A stretch of DNA of 64,000 nucleotides, taken from assembly GCA_023052935.1 (NCBI GenBank), contig CM041298.1, forward strand, positions 116,481,977 through 116,545,976, written 5' to 3'. Positions 9,676-19,409 of the stretch are shown here, one piece after another. This DNA is from Piezodorus guildinii (taxonomy: Eukaryota; Arthropoda; Insecta; Hemiptera; Pentatomidae). The notes beneath the pieces were generated by a model that saw nothing but the letters and a program-made list of their open reading frames with translations, did no database searches and was not told the DNA's origin. Each line of letters starts with the position of its first letter. The stretch's first letter is position 1. Position numbers and translations under genes: made by a program.

Positions 9676-11242
9676 CTCTCCCCGCTGCTTTATTTGTTTT
9701 TATCTTTTCGAGAGCATATTCCACCTCTTCTTCTTCTACAGGCTCTAGATTCTCCTGTGTTGCAGGTTGTGCATGCAGCTCTGGTGTACCATATTCTTCA
9801 GAGAAGAGATCTTGGTAGTGACGCCTCCAATGTTCTAAGATGTCATCTGGGGCAGTCATTACGTTGCCACTTTCATCCTTTATATTCCGAATTGGCTTTT
9901 TGTGTTTTCCTTTCAGAGACTTTATTGTCTGCCAAAACCGTTTGGAATTTTCTCGGTGGTTTCCATCAAGACTTTTGCCGAACACCTCCCAAGTTGGCCT
10001 TTTCGCTGAACGTATTGCTGTTTTAGCCTCATTTCTTAGACGGCGATATTCAATTAGGTTAGCATGTATTTTATCTCGGAGATATGCTTTCCATGCTAAT
10101 TTTTTCTCCTTAACTATTTCCCTAATGGTATCACTCCACCATTTGGTATGCTTTTTTCTGCCACCGACCTTTTTAATGCCACAGACCTCTTTAGCGACAT
10201 TCAATATGCATGTCTTTATATTGCTCCATTGTTCCTCTACACCTCCTGAAAGATCCAGTCTTCTGATTCTTTCCTCCAGTAGAGTAGTATATTGGACTCT
10301 CTTCTCTGGGTTGTCAAGCTCGCGCACTTTTATCGCTTTGTATGTTTTCATACGTGGCCGGTTGTCTCTTAATATCTTGGTATCAGCTACAAGGAGAAGA
10401 TGATCTGTGCCTATCTCTGCCCCTCTGATCACTTTTATATCCGTGAAGTATTGTCTTATTTCGGCATCATAGATGAAGTAATCTATCACACTGTTCCTGT
10501 CAAGGTGTGAGAAGGTTATTTTATGTATCTTTTTGTGTGGGTAAAAAGAATTGCCAATTAGCATATGATTGTCCACACAAAAATCGATCAGCCGTTGACC
10601 ATTCTCGTTCCTTACCCTCTCGCCTCCATAGAGTCCAATGACACCATGTCCAGTCCTACTATCACAGCCGGTCCTGGCATTGAAATCACCACTCACGATT
10701 CCATACCTTCCTTCATCTCTACATTTATTAAGAGTTCTTTGCAGATCAGCGTAGAACATCTCCTTTTCTAATATTGCAGTATCTTCAGTTGGTGCATATA
10801 CTTGGATGAGGGATGTTTTCCCTACACTCAATTGGAGATTAGCCACTATGATGCGTGAAGATACTGGTTTCCAATCTTCCAGTTTCATGAACACTGCGGG
10901 AGTCATGACAATACCCACTCCTTCCTTCGCAAAATTTCCTTTAGGGACACCCGAATAAATCAAAACATAATCATCTTCGAGTCTATATTCTCCGCTCCCT
11001 TTCTTTTTCACTTCACTGACACCCAGAATGTCCACTTTGTACCTTTTCATTTCTTCCACAAGTTCGACCTCCCTTCCCGTCAGTGTTTTAATGTTCCAGT
11101 TTCCAAATCTAATGTCCGATTCCGTTCCAGGTCGTTTCCTTTTTGACAGTCCAGTTCCGAGGCCTTTATTATTGTTTTGAATCGATAGTTCTCCTCTGTG
11201 GGTGATTGGCCCGACAGAAGAGGCTCCGTTACCTCGGTGCAA
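9638..11242 (-). pseudogene. RTE-like ORF, first part: AP endonuclease domain and RT N-terminus
   Basis: About 534 codons open, with no ATG at its head (leading codon at 11242 is TTG), so the true start is unknown. APE-type endonuclease motifs in order: FGNWNIKTL (about 47), GVSEVKKKG with catalytic Glu, VYAPTED, SGDFNARTG, SVIDYFIYD and GTDHLLL with the terminal Asp-His. A basic linker follows, then KAAGRDGISPE, the first RT block. The frame then shifts and meets a stop. In the family this enzyme nicks target DNA to prime reverse transcription. Confidence 0.88.
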
Positions 11243-11741
11243 CTGGCCTCCAGAGTCCCCTAGAGGAAAGGTGGATGTAAGGATGTTTGAAGGAAAGATT
11301 AATGTAGGATAGGAATAAGGTTAGGGACATGATTCCCCCTGATGAGAGGAGGTGGGAGAAATCAAGAGCTCGCGTTGGCAGGGTTGCTAGTTCCCTGAAG
11401 TAGATCTGCTCTTCACTGGGATTGTGAACAGGTATCTACCCGCTACCCGCGAGCTTGTATCCTGTGAATATAATTGAGTTGATAGCGACGCGGAGACTCA
11501 AATGGGCGAGTAAAATTGTTGGGCTCGGTGAGGAACAGATTCCGAGAAAATTGGTATTCGCTGATCCGACTGGTAGGCGTCCGAAAGGTAGGCCGAAGAG
11601 GAGATGGGAGGATTGCGTTAAGGCTGATCTTTGGGGCTTGGGCTTGTACGGAGAACTTCGGAAGAGTCTGTGTAGACGGAATATGGTGGTATCGGCATTG
11701 AACCTTCGGGTTCGGTGAGCCTGTTATTATTATTATTATTA

Positions 11742-12280
11742 TTTCATCACTTTCCAAAACTGTATTATACTTTGCCCTTTCGCTTTCCAAGTGTATATTT
11801 TACATATCACTATATTTTCATTCTTAGTTTCGAAAAAAAGAAATTACGTAAAATATTAAATACGTTTGCTCTTTTCTCGTTTATTTAATTATAAATCCCT
11901 TTCGTCTCGTATATTTAACAGTTTTTTTTATCTATGATCACAACCAAAAATGTTTATTATTTTTAATTAATATAATCCATGATAATTTAGAAGAAGTTTT
12001 TGAAGAAGACATTTCACTGTTGAGTTGGTAATGATCTAGTTCACACCCAAAAATATTCCGCAGCTGAAGTAGAAAGGTAATTTCATCTGAATTTTCTCTA
12101 CCTTTGTCGTTCTGCCTTAGAATCTTAATTATTGTGAAGGATAATTACTCGAGTTTTACTGCATGCGATATTTCCGTTACTCGCCACCGTAATTAGAGTT
12201 AAAGGATCGGCTTTGAATCCACTAGTCACGTAAAAGTCTACGTAAGTATGAAACAGGTGAATGTTTTCCAAGGAATGAAG
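11742..12280. other. A+T-rich stretch, nothing recognised
   Basis: No ORF, no repeat match found. Contains a short more balanced patch near 12030-12240. Confidence 0.5.

Positions 12281-12281
<1 letters not shown>

Positions 12282-12329
<48 letters not shown>
12282..12329. repeat. (TA)n microsatellite
   Basis: About 22 uninterrupted TA units. Confidence 0.9.
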
Positions 12330-12332
<3 letters not shown>

Positions 12333-12474
12333 AAGTTTCTTGAAAAAGATGATGGCCATGAGATGTTCTGGCTGGAGATTGGAGATCTATAATTGGAGTA
12401 CTAAATCATGTTTGGTTTCAAATGCATAAGGCCAATTTTGTATTTATTTATAATTTATGTGGTCTAATGGTGAT

Positions 12475-12620
12475 GGGCCATTTTCCTTTCAATTATTTAT
12501 TGTTTTTTATACTAGTTAATAGCCTATAAACAGATATATAAACAACTATAACCTAGTATAATTATTTGCAAATAATGAACCATTGTGTAATAATTTGCAG
12601 CATTTTTAGTTTCTTAGGGT
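12475..12620 (+). repeat. Family C repeat, partial
   Basis: Shares TATTTGCAAATAATGAACC / ATTGTGTAATAATTTG with 13130-13170 and other family C copies. Non-coding. Confidence 0.6.
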
Positions 12621-12837
12621 CATTTTATAAATTGGGTTAAAATCAAACATATTTCCATGGAAATCTTCTGGCAAAGTCCAATATGCTGAAATATACTTGT
12701 CATAACTTTATAATATTCGCTAATACTGGTTCAAATCAAGATGATTTTTGTTTCATTTGGTAAGAAATTTTACTATATTTCAAATAAGTACTTATAATTT
12801 TTCAGATTTATAGTTTTAGATTTAAAAAAGATTTAGA

Positions 12838-13172
12838 AAAGCTCTTTGGTTTATAATTTTCAATAATGAACCTTTGTAGGCGACCAAAAAAAAAACATTT
12901 CCTCCTCCCCCTCAAAATTTGAGAGCTTACGTTTCTCCTAATTATTAAATAAATAAATACCGAAAAATTGCTTTTAGTGCGATTTGATAGATAACTAAAT
13001 TTTCGACAAAATGAAAAAAGAATCATTAAAATTGGTTAACAATTATCAGAGATATTGATATGATATTATCCTTTGAATCAGTGCTTTTATATATTACTTA
13101 ATTACCTATCAATAGTTATACCCTAATATTGTTATTTGGAAATAATAAACCATTGTGTAATAATTTTTTTTC
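12838..13172 (+). repeat. Family C repeat, long copy
   Basis: Read in reverse complement it aligns across its length with 57078-57470: shared blocks around TTGAAAATTATAAACC, GGAGAAACGTAAGCTCTCAA, TTTAGTGCGATTTGATAG and TTGGAAATAATAAACCATTG. About 335 bp here, with no TIR or coding capacity that I can define. Unclassified interspersed repeat. Confidence 0.7.
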
Positions 13173-13384
13173 TTTTCTTACCACTTTAAAGGACAAATTT
13201 TACCGTGGGGTACTTACATGAAAAAATTGCAGCTTTATATGCATTACCATTTTTGAGGTACTGCGATGACCAGAAATATTCTTTATTTTATAAATATAGA
13301 TTACTACAATCTAACTTTTAATAAATTATTGTATTATTAATTTTAATTTGATATTGCTATCTATTTCTATATTTTAAAAAAAAT

Positions 13385-13475
13385 CTAAGATGCTGAAGTT
13401 CTCTTCTGATTTTCCTATAATATTATTGAAAAGGGACTTGTCCTAGAATAAAGTAAAAATTTATTATTTTATTTA
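13385..13475 (+). mobile_element. CR1-like LINE, 3'-terminal fragment
   Basis: TTGAAAAGGGACTTGTCCTAGAATAAAG matches the 3' end of the CR1-like copies at 36425-37225 and 56157-56735 (reverse). 3' fragment only. Confidence 0.7.
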
Positions 13476-13479
13476 CACA

Positions 13480-14150
13480 ATCATTTAATTTACTTTTAAA
13501 CACATATATCCATAATTTGACACGTGTATTACTTTGTTTGCACGATAAATTAATACGCGGCTATTGTCAGATAGTACGAAGTAATGCAATTATAAAAAAA
13601 GTTTTAGAAAAAACTTACCAAGTCGATAATTTATAAATAAATATTAAATACTAGCTCCTAAAAATTAACGGTGAAAGTTAAAATATTAATATGCATCAGG
13701 AATAATTTTAAAAGTGAATTAGAAAGCTGAAAAGCTGATGCACCATATATTTTTTTCTTCTTTACCGGACATGAATTTTTTACATTTAAGCCCGACATGA
13801 TGGGCCTTTCTGGAGAGATTTATATTAAGAAAATAACGTCGGTTTGCTCTCTCTTATGTATAAGTCATTAGGCAGGAAGGTTTTAGACCGGTTAGTTTAT
13901 ATATATTTCATTGTAACGTGAATTTTTTCAAAGGTGTCTGTATTATTGATGATGAGACGTTTTTTTTTTTTTTCTAAACATGTATAGCAGCAGTAGCATT
14001 TCAGTTTTAACACTTTCTTTGCCACGATATATTTTATCAAGATATAGCTGACGTAAAAAAAAAAAAAAAAGTTTAGAGAATTACATTGAGTTTCGATAGA
14101 AATATTTATTTTAGTAACAGATATTATTATCTACAACTATCACTTAGTTT
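13480..14150. other. A+T-rich stretch, nothing firmly recognised
   Basis: Contains T and A homopolymers (about 13965 and 14060) and a small more complex patch near 13790-13890. No coding signal. Confidence 0.5.
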
Positions 14151-14154
14151 TATT

Positions 14155-15160
14155 ATAGTAGAAGATCCGAACTTGAAACGACCTGCACCGAGCTGATAAT
14201 AGAATGAAACATATTTTATAACAAATTTAGTAGTAGTAGTATATTATAAAATATGTTAAGAGTGGGTTGCCTAAAAAAATCCTGGACAGACTATTTTTAT
14301 TTATTTAAAAAAAAAATATTTTTAATTAAATGTTGCAACATCATGATAATAAGAAAACTTTTACCGTGTAATTTGGTATTTGGTACTTGTGTAAAAAATG
14401 GTCCTGTAATTTTATATGGGATATCAAACTTTCTTATATTCAATGTCCAATTACGTTCGGCTGCAATGTTGGACTTCTTGGACTCAACTCGGATCTCTCT
14501 GTCACGCATTTCCACTCGCGTTAAAATTTAATCTTTAAAATCGGCAACCCAGATTAGGACCAAGTTTTTTGCCGGCAACCCTATATCAATGTGTTTGCAA
14601 TAAAACAACGCTTATATTGCTATAATTTGTTTTCTATTATCAAGCCGGTGCAGTTAACTGTTATCGACATACCCGCTTTTACCTGACAACCGATAGCTCG
14701 TCCAGGAAGAGATTAGGCAACCCAACGGCTGCACATTCTATACCTTTGATCCTTTAAGTCAGGGTAAAAGTTTCTTATTATCATGATGTTGCAACATTTA
14801 ATTAAAAATAGTCTGTCAAGTATTTTTTTAGGCTACCCATTTATAACATATTTTATAGTATACTAAATTTGTTATAAAATATGTTCCAACGTTCCAATTC
14901 TAATTTCTGTTGTTATTGTTTTATTTTTATTTAGTTTTTAATCTGTATCCTTTACTTATTTTAATTATTTATTTTTTCTTCTTATTCTTAATCTCACTTG
15001 AATTAAAAATAACCTCCTTTGAAGAATCAATCATAGTAACAAACCATCGGGCGTTGATGACCTAGATGTTCTATGCCCTAAAACAAAACAAAACAACAAA
15101 CAAATATGTTCCATTCTATTATCAGCTCGGTGCAGATCGTTTCAAGTTCGGATCTTAGAC
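14155..15160. repeat. Fold-back structure IR1 (interrupted inverted repeat)
   Basis: Left arm 14155-14375 is the reverse complement of two right-arm blocks, 14765-14890 and 15102-15158: e.g. GATCCGAACTTGAAACGA at 14164 against TCGTTTCAAGTTCGGATC at about 15138, and TTGCAACATCATGATAATAA at 14333 against TTATTATCATGATGTTGCAA at 14776. The right arm is split by ~210 bp that ends in a poly(A)-like CAAAACAAAACAAC tail (14990-15100), seen again at 47040-47130. The ~390-bp loop (14376-14764) is non-repetitive. It could be a MITE or fold-back transposon or an inverted duplication. Confidence 0.8.
14990..15100 (+). mobile_element. Retroposon 3' tail fragment (family F)
   Basis: GACCTAGATGTTCTATGCCC followed by (AAAAC)n matches 47040-47130 on the opposite strand. 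The A-rich tail suggests the 3' end of a LINE or SINE that I cannot name. Confidence 0.55.
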
Positions 15161-15169
15161 TATTAGCTT

Positions 15170-15702
15170 TTCATCAATTTCCATTGCCGTATACAACATT
15201 TTATATAAGGCAACATTTTTCTCTGAGCTTTTTAGCTTTCCAAAGGTATATTACAAATCTGTTTTATTATTTTTATACTAAAAAATAAAATAGCATAAAA
15301 AATATGTTCTTTCCTCCTTTAGTTTGTTAATTAAATTATTTCATCTTGTATATTTTCCCTTTTTTAATTAAGATTTAATTGAAAATAAACTTCATTTATT
15401 TTTTTTTCATTTAATTTATTTATTGATATTTACAACTGTATTGATTAATACATCTAGTAAAATTATTATCATTTTAACGTTTCAAAGTCCAATTGCTTCA
15501 TTTTCAAATTTTTTGTCCAATATAAATTAATCTATAATATACAAGGGGATCGTCTGTAACATATTGGCTAGCATAACAGCCTTTCTATGCCAAATGTCAT
15601 GGGTTCGAACCCGCAGATGGTCCTATGATTTTTAATATGTGTAAAAAAAAAAAAAATTAAAAAATAACCTGTACCACTAGAACTCATGAAGAGTTTTGGG
15701 CT
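15170..15702 (+). repeat. Fold-back IR2, left arm
   Basis: About 533 bp that reappears inverted at 16674-17216. It contains a minus-strand Jockey 3' end (about 15400-15460), the SINE1 head (15548-15635) and the 3' end of SINE2. Arm outer end TCATCAATTTCCATTGCCG (15171) pairs with CGGCAATGGAAATTGATGA (17198). Confidence 0.9.
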
Positions 15703-16050
15703 CAGTACATGTGGAGATTCGTACTGTTTCTAGGCCAGCGGCCGTGCAACGGGGTGATTCGGCTGAGATCACGCTCAGCCGCTAGGTTTTTTCCCCCATT
15801 TTTTGGGTACCCAATTGATTGAGGCTGGGTGTGCCCCAGGAGGGTCTCCATACCTCAGGGTCGCTTCTCGGCTGAAATAATTGAATAAATAATATTCCAC
15901 CACAGCCTGGATTCGAACCCAGGACCCGGACACAGTAGACTAGCGCTCTACCCACTAGACCACGCCGCTCCTTATAGGAGTAAAAAATCCTTAATTATGC
16001 CGTCCTTCGGAGGGCACTTAAAAAACGTGGTCCTGAGCCTGTGCGGATTC
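15548..16050 (+). mobile_element. SINE1, split by SINE2
   Basis: Head at 15548-15640 with GGCTAGCATAACAGCC and GGGTTCGAACCCGCAGATGG; body resumes at 15974 with GGAGTAAAAAATCC and GCCGTCCTTCGGAGGGCAC, then stops after CCTGAGCCTGTGCG (about 16045), where a Jockey piece begins. Diverged relative to the young SINE1 copies. Confidence 0.85.
15650..15971 (-). mobile_element. SINE2, complete copy with tRNA-like head
   Basis: On the minus strand the element starts near 15971 with a tRNA-like head: TGGTCTAGTGGGTAGAGC (A box region) and GGTTCGAATCC (B box, 15909-15919 reversed). The body includes TACCTGAGG/TATGGAGACCCTCC, GGGTACCC, and ends with ACTAGTGG-like TTCTAGTGGTACAGG before a T-rich tail. Flanks ATATGTGTAAAAAA (about 15634) and ATAGGAGTAAAAAA (about 15974) look like a diverged 14-bp target duplication. 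The head would score as a tRNA in a naive scan, but the attached body and second copy at 43070 show a SINE. Confidence 0.85.
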
Positions 16051-16160
16051 CATATAAGACGTTTGTTAAGATAGATTCCTAGTGATCCTACCTGTTCAAC
16101 TGAAATAAGTGGAATATCACTAAAGTGTACTGTAGGACTACAAATATTAATATAGGTCAC
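16050..16160 (-). mobile_element. Jockey-like LINE fragment
   Basis: Minus strand encodes the SVEQ.RYLG-type segment found in other Jockey copies (compare 27120-27230 and 33540-33660). Bounded on the left by truncated SINE1. Confidence 0.6.
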
Positions 16161-16216
16161 TGATACTTGTTAGAAGTGTTTCAATGACCGCATCTCTAAT
16201 CTCCTTATATTTATTA

Positions 16217-16485
16217 AGGCTCACCTGTGGTATAGTTGCTAGCATAACAATCTTCTATACCCAAGATTGCTGGTTCAACATGCCAGATGGTCATATGATT
16301 TTTAATAGGACCTCTAAAAGTCCTTGAGAGGAGACGTAAAAATTTGGTTCCGAGCCTGTGCGATGTCAGATACTCATAAAAGATCCCTATTCCAATTAAA
16401 CCTGGATAGGCAATATTTAGGACACCCGTTGTAGCATCGTCTGATTAGCCACAGTAGCATGAATTGACGTTAAATAAATCTATAG
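16217..16485 (+). mobile_element. SINE1, old copy
   Basis: Head GTTGCTAGCATAACAATC, degenerate B box CTGGTTCAACATGCC, body blocks CCGAGCCTGTGCGATGTCAG, AACCTGGATAGGC and GCATCGTCTGATTAGCC, tail TAAATAAAT. Strongly diverged. Confidence 0.8.
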
Positions 16486-16499
16486 TATGGGGTTGGAAC

Positions 16500-16612
16500 A
16501 CCATGTAAGAAATAATGCTTTAAACTTTTTCATCTCTAAGTTAATTTAATAGTTCTTAAATTGATTTTAAAACCCGAGGTAAGTGAATGTCGTGCGTGGT
16601 CCGCACCGGATT
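16500..16612 (-). repeat. Family B repeat, left-end fragment
   Basis: Ends GGTAAGTGAATGTCGTGCG and CCGCACCGGATTTT, the left-terminal signature of family B in reverse orientation. Confidence 0.7.
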
Positions 16613-16615
16613 TTA

Positions 16616-16651
16616 TATTAATTAATATTAATATATTAATATTAATTAATA
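16616..16651. repeat. Perfect 36-bp A/T palindrome
   Basis: Self-complementary run centred near 16633-16634 (core ATTAATATATTAAT). It sits between a family B end and the right arm of IR2. Confidence 0.85.
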
Positions 16652-16673
16652 AGTGACCTATATTAATATTCGT

Positions 16674-17216
16674 AGCCCAAAACTCTTCATGAGTTCTAGT
16701 GGTACAGGTTATTTTTTACTTTTTTTTTTTTTACTCATATTAAAAATCATAGGACCATCTGCGGGTTCGAACCCATGACATTTGGCATAGAAAGGCTGTT
16801 ATGCTAGCCAATATGTTACAGACGATCCCCTTTTATATTATAGATTAATTTATATTGGACACAAAATTTGAAAATGAAGCAATTGGACTTTGAAACGTTA
16901 AAATGATAATAAATTTTATTTAATAATTTTACTAGATGTATTAATCAATACAGTTGCAAATATCAATAAATAAATTAAATGAAAAAAAAATTAAGTTTAT
17001 TTTCAATTAAATCTTAATTAAAAAAAAGGAAAATATACAAGATGAAAGAATTTAATTAACAAACTAAAGGAGGAAAGAACATATTTTTTATGCTATTTTA
17101 TTTTTTAGTATAAAAATAATAAAACATATTTGTAATATACCTTTGGAAAGCTAAAAAGCTCAGAGAAAAATGTTACCATATATAAAATGTTGTATACGGC
17201 AATGGAAATTGATGAA
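16674..17216 (-). repeat. Fold-back IR2, right arm
   Basis: Reverse complement of 15170-15702. It begins AGCCCAAAACTCTTCATGAG (SINE2 3' end), then the SINE1 head reversed, then a Jockey 3' end with AATCAATACAGTTG (about 16940). The adjoining 16652-16671 is the reverse complement of 16143-16162, so the inverted copy lacks 15703-16142. Confidence 0.9.
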
Positions 17217-17495
17217 ATATGTAAAGTTGGCTTAAAGCGAGAAACAATGCGGCTAGAAGCATTTTAATTCTAAATATATCTATGCAAATAGAGCTATGCC
17301 CCAAGAGATATATCAATGAAATCCAAGTGCTGACAAACCCCACTCGCATATGTAATTACTAGATATTTCCATCTCAACCACACCCCAACTAAATCAGGAC
17401 ACCGGGCAACTCTCTCGGTTTATTTAACTGCAGGCATAAATAATATAGTTTAGAAAATTAACTTAGTTTATTTATTTTTTACATTCTTTCCATAA
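17217..17495. other. Unassigned sequence
   Basis: No repeat match or ORF; moderately complex sequence around 17230-17410. Confidence 0.5.
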
Positions 17496-17499
17496 ATAT

Positions 17500-17750
17500 A
17501 AATATACCAAAGGTTCAAACCTGGCAGGTGTCCTTGGAATGTTTAATGGGAAGAAAAAATAATTAGTTATGCCGTCCTTCGGAGGAGACGTAAACAGGTG
17601 GTCTAGGGGCCGTTTGGTGGCAAATACTCGTTGAAGATCCCTATGCTAATTTAACCTGGATAGGTTAAATTTAAGAATTCCACTGCAACATCGTCCGATT
17701 AGCCTCAGCGGCGTAAGGTGACGTTTAATGAATAAACAAACAAAACTATG
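17500..17750 (+). mobile_element. SINE1, 5'-truncated old copy
   Basis: Starts at the B box GGTTCAAACCTGGCAGG (17511) and continues through GCCGTCCTTCGGAGGAGACG, AACCTGGATAGG and CATCGTCCGATTAGCC to AATGAATAAACAAAC. No A-box part. Confidence 0.85.
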
Positions 17751-17773
17751 TATGAACTATATAGTAAGAGAGA

Positions 17774-18180
17774 CAATTGTGATAGTGATTTCCAAAAGGT
17801 ACTAAAGGACATTTTTTACGAAATCGATTTTTTTACATATTTGTATTCTCATCATTTAGTTTTATCTAAATATTCTATTTGATGTTATCTAATGATTTCT
17901 TAAGTCCTTAAAAAACGCGATTTAGAAATGCGGTCATTTTCTAAAAGTACTAATTACGCATTTATTTTCGTTCCAAATCATTCTAAAAAAAATTCATTTC
18001 ATTTACTTTAATATGATGTTATTATTATAGTAAAAAAATAATTCTAAATTTTAAGGAAAAAAGACCCAAATTAGCTAGTTTAATAATATAGTAATGAGAG
18101 ATTTTCGCGCTTCCTGTAAAATTTCCGAGAATGGATATAGTACCTTTTGGAAATCAACGTCTCAATTGTGATAGTGATTT
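17774..18180. mobile_element. Small TIR element (family G), MITE-like
   Basis: GATTTCCAAAAGGTACTA at 17787-17804 is inverted as TAGTACCTTTTGGAAATC at 18138-18155. Outside, CAATTGTGATAGTGATTT occurs directly at 17774-17791 and 18163-18180. The ~330-bp interior is non-coding. Related single ends occur at 37606-37645 and 61925-61985. A non-autonomous DNA transposon is likely; superfamily unknown. Confidence 0.7.
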
Positions 18181-19045
18181 TTTTCTAAATAGATTTTTAA
18201 CTGGAATACACGTTTTAAATTCCAAATGATAGAAAAATATCTATCTATATGTATGAGCTAAGTCAAGATGATAAGAGCAAAACCATACGAAGCTGAAATG
18301 CATTCAAACAATTATATTCTTAGTATGTTAAATAAACTTCATCACCATAATTGACTGAGTAGAATTACTACTTTATACAATTAATTTTGCACATTTTTAC
18401 GATTTTCTCAAATAAACCCTCTTCCGATTTTGATGAAACTCGTTGTATTAATGTAAACTTAAATGAGCTACGAAAAATATTTCTATGGTAATCTTAATTT
18501 ATGAAATTGTTTTTTTCAGGTAAGTGTTTACTGACTGCAAAACTGAAACTCATATACTGGATTTTCAGTAAGTACAAACAAATCAATAACCAATAAACAA
18601 TCAAAGCAAATTTATGGACTAAATAGGTAATAAACACATTTCAAATTACAAAAGTATAAAAAATTCAAGTGCAACAGCGTTATCAACACATAGCATAATA
18701 TATCAACATAAATTTAATTTTGAAAATATAAAAATATTAGATATATCTAAAAACAATAGAAACATAAAATTACTGAAAGCAATTTATATAACCAAAAATA
18801 ACAATGCAGCAGATACCTAAAATCTTGGTACTCATTACTCTGACATAATAAATAATATAAAATTTTAATAAAAAAAAAAAAAAAATATTACAATAATAAA
18901 GTGAAAAACAAAATAAATAATAACATAAAAATAAAAATAAGACTCTAGTGAAATAGTTATGTCACTACTGAGGTTCATTAAAGAATGTCATCTGCTCCAG
19001 GAACTATACGGGGAAAAAATAATGAAAAAAATAATAACTATAATA
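18181..19045. other. A+T-rich stretch, nothing recognised
   Basis: Long A/T-rich run with A homopolymers near 18870. No ORF, no match found. Confidence 0.5.
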
Positions 19046-19049
19046 ATTT

Positions 19050-19400
19050 TTTTTTTAATTTATTTTACTAAGAGATAATAAAATCTGCCACCCTCTGGAG
19101 CAATGAGATAGAATAAATCATTCATCCCATATGTACATTGTAAATAAAATTAAAGAAAAAAAAAATAAAGATTAAACAAAAGCAAATATATATGTACACA
19201 AAATTAAATAAATACTATAAAGAAAATAATAATAACAATCTTTATCACATTCATACCTATTTACAATATTTACAAACTGCCCCTGGGATCACCGGATCAA
19301 ACCTCGAGATCCACTAGTGGATGTCGAGGCACAATGCCAAAAGGTCCCAGCGCCTCTCATTCAACCGCGTCACTGGTCTTGAGAGCCAGTGGAGGCTGCG
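19050..19400 (-). repeat. Family D repeat, LINE-3'-like
   Basis: 19060-19150 and 19225-19265 match 53220-53550 (e.g. CCCATATGTACATTGTAAAT; ATCACATTCATACCTA). The more GC-rich 19265-19400 reads on the minus strand like the end of a degraded LINE coding region, but I cannot place it in a clade. Confidence 0.55.
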
Positions 19401-19409
19401 CAAGGGCGC

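Larger units (their letters stand above)
8188..11450 (-). mobile_element. RTE-like non-LTR retrotransposon, near full length
   Basis: A ~3.26-kb element on the minus strand inserted in the older LINE. Direct repeats GAGCTTGTATC at 8177-8187 and 11451-11461 are perfect 11-bp target duplications. It carries one EN-RT reading frame interrupted by a single-base frameshift, a very short (about 30 bp) purine-rich GAA-type 3' tail at 8188-8217, and a ~200-bp 5' UTR at 11243-11450. Single ORF, AP endonuclease plus RT, no RNase H and a minimal 3' UTR are RTE-clade traits; clade is inferred from these, not from a tree. Confidence 0.9.
7512..11741 (+). pseudogene. Old APE-type LINE fragment (RT C-terminal half), split by the RTE-like element
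   Basis: Left part 7512-8187 encodes RT blocks in changing frames: a QGDSLSP motif (about 7548), GYADDLVLLGED (about 7662), FKYLGSMIT (about 7858), LLSSRLLSKNLKVRIYKTI with a preceding stop, YGCETW (about 8037) and KVLRKIFGPKR. Right part 11451-11718 continues with NIIELIATRRLKWA and GRRPKGRPKRRWED, the basic C-terminal tail common in RTE-like LINE proteins, then a (TTA)n tail at 11722-11741. Joining the parts at the 11-bp duplication keeps the reading frame. 5' truncated, with stops and frameshifts: a dead copy. Clade assignment (RTE-like) is tentative. Confidence 0.85.

Noticed and set aside
8795..11010. Plus-strand ORFs of 68-187 codons over the RTE-like element
   Set aside because: Antisense shadows of the minus-strand endonuclease/RT frame.
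15905..15971. tRNA-like sequence with good A and B boxes on the minus strand
   Set aside because: It is the head of SINE2: it continues into a SINE body, and a related body occurs at 43070.
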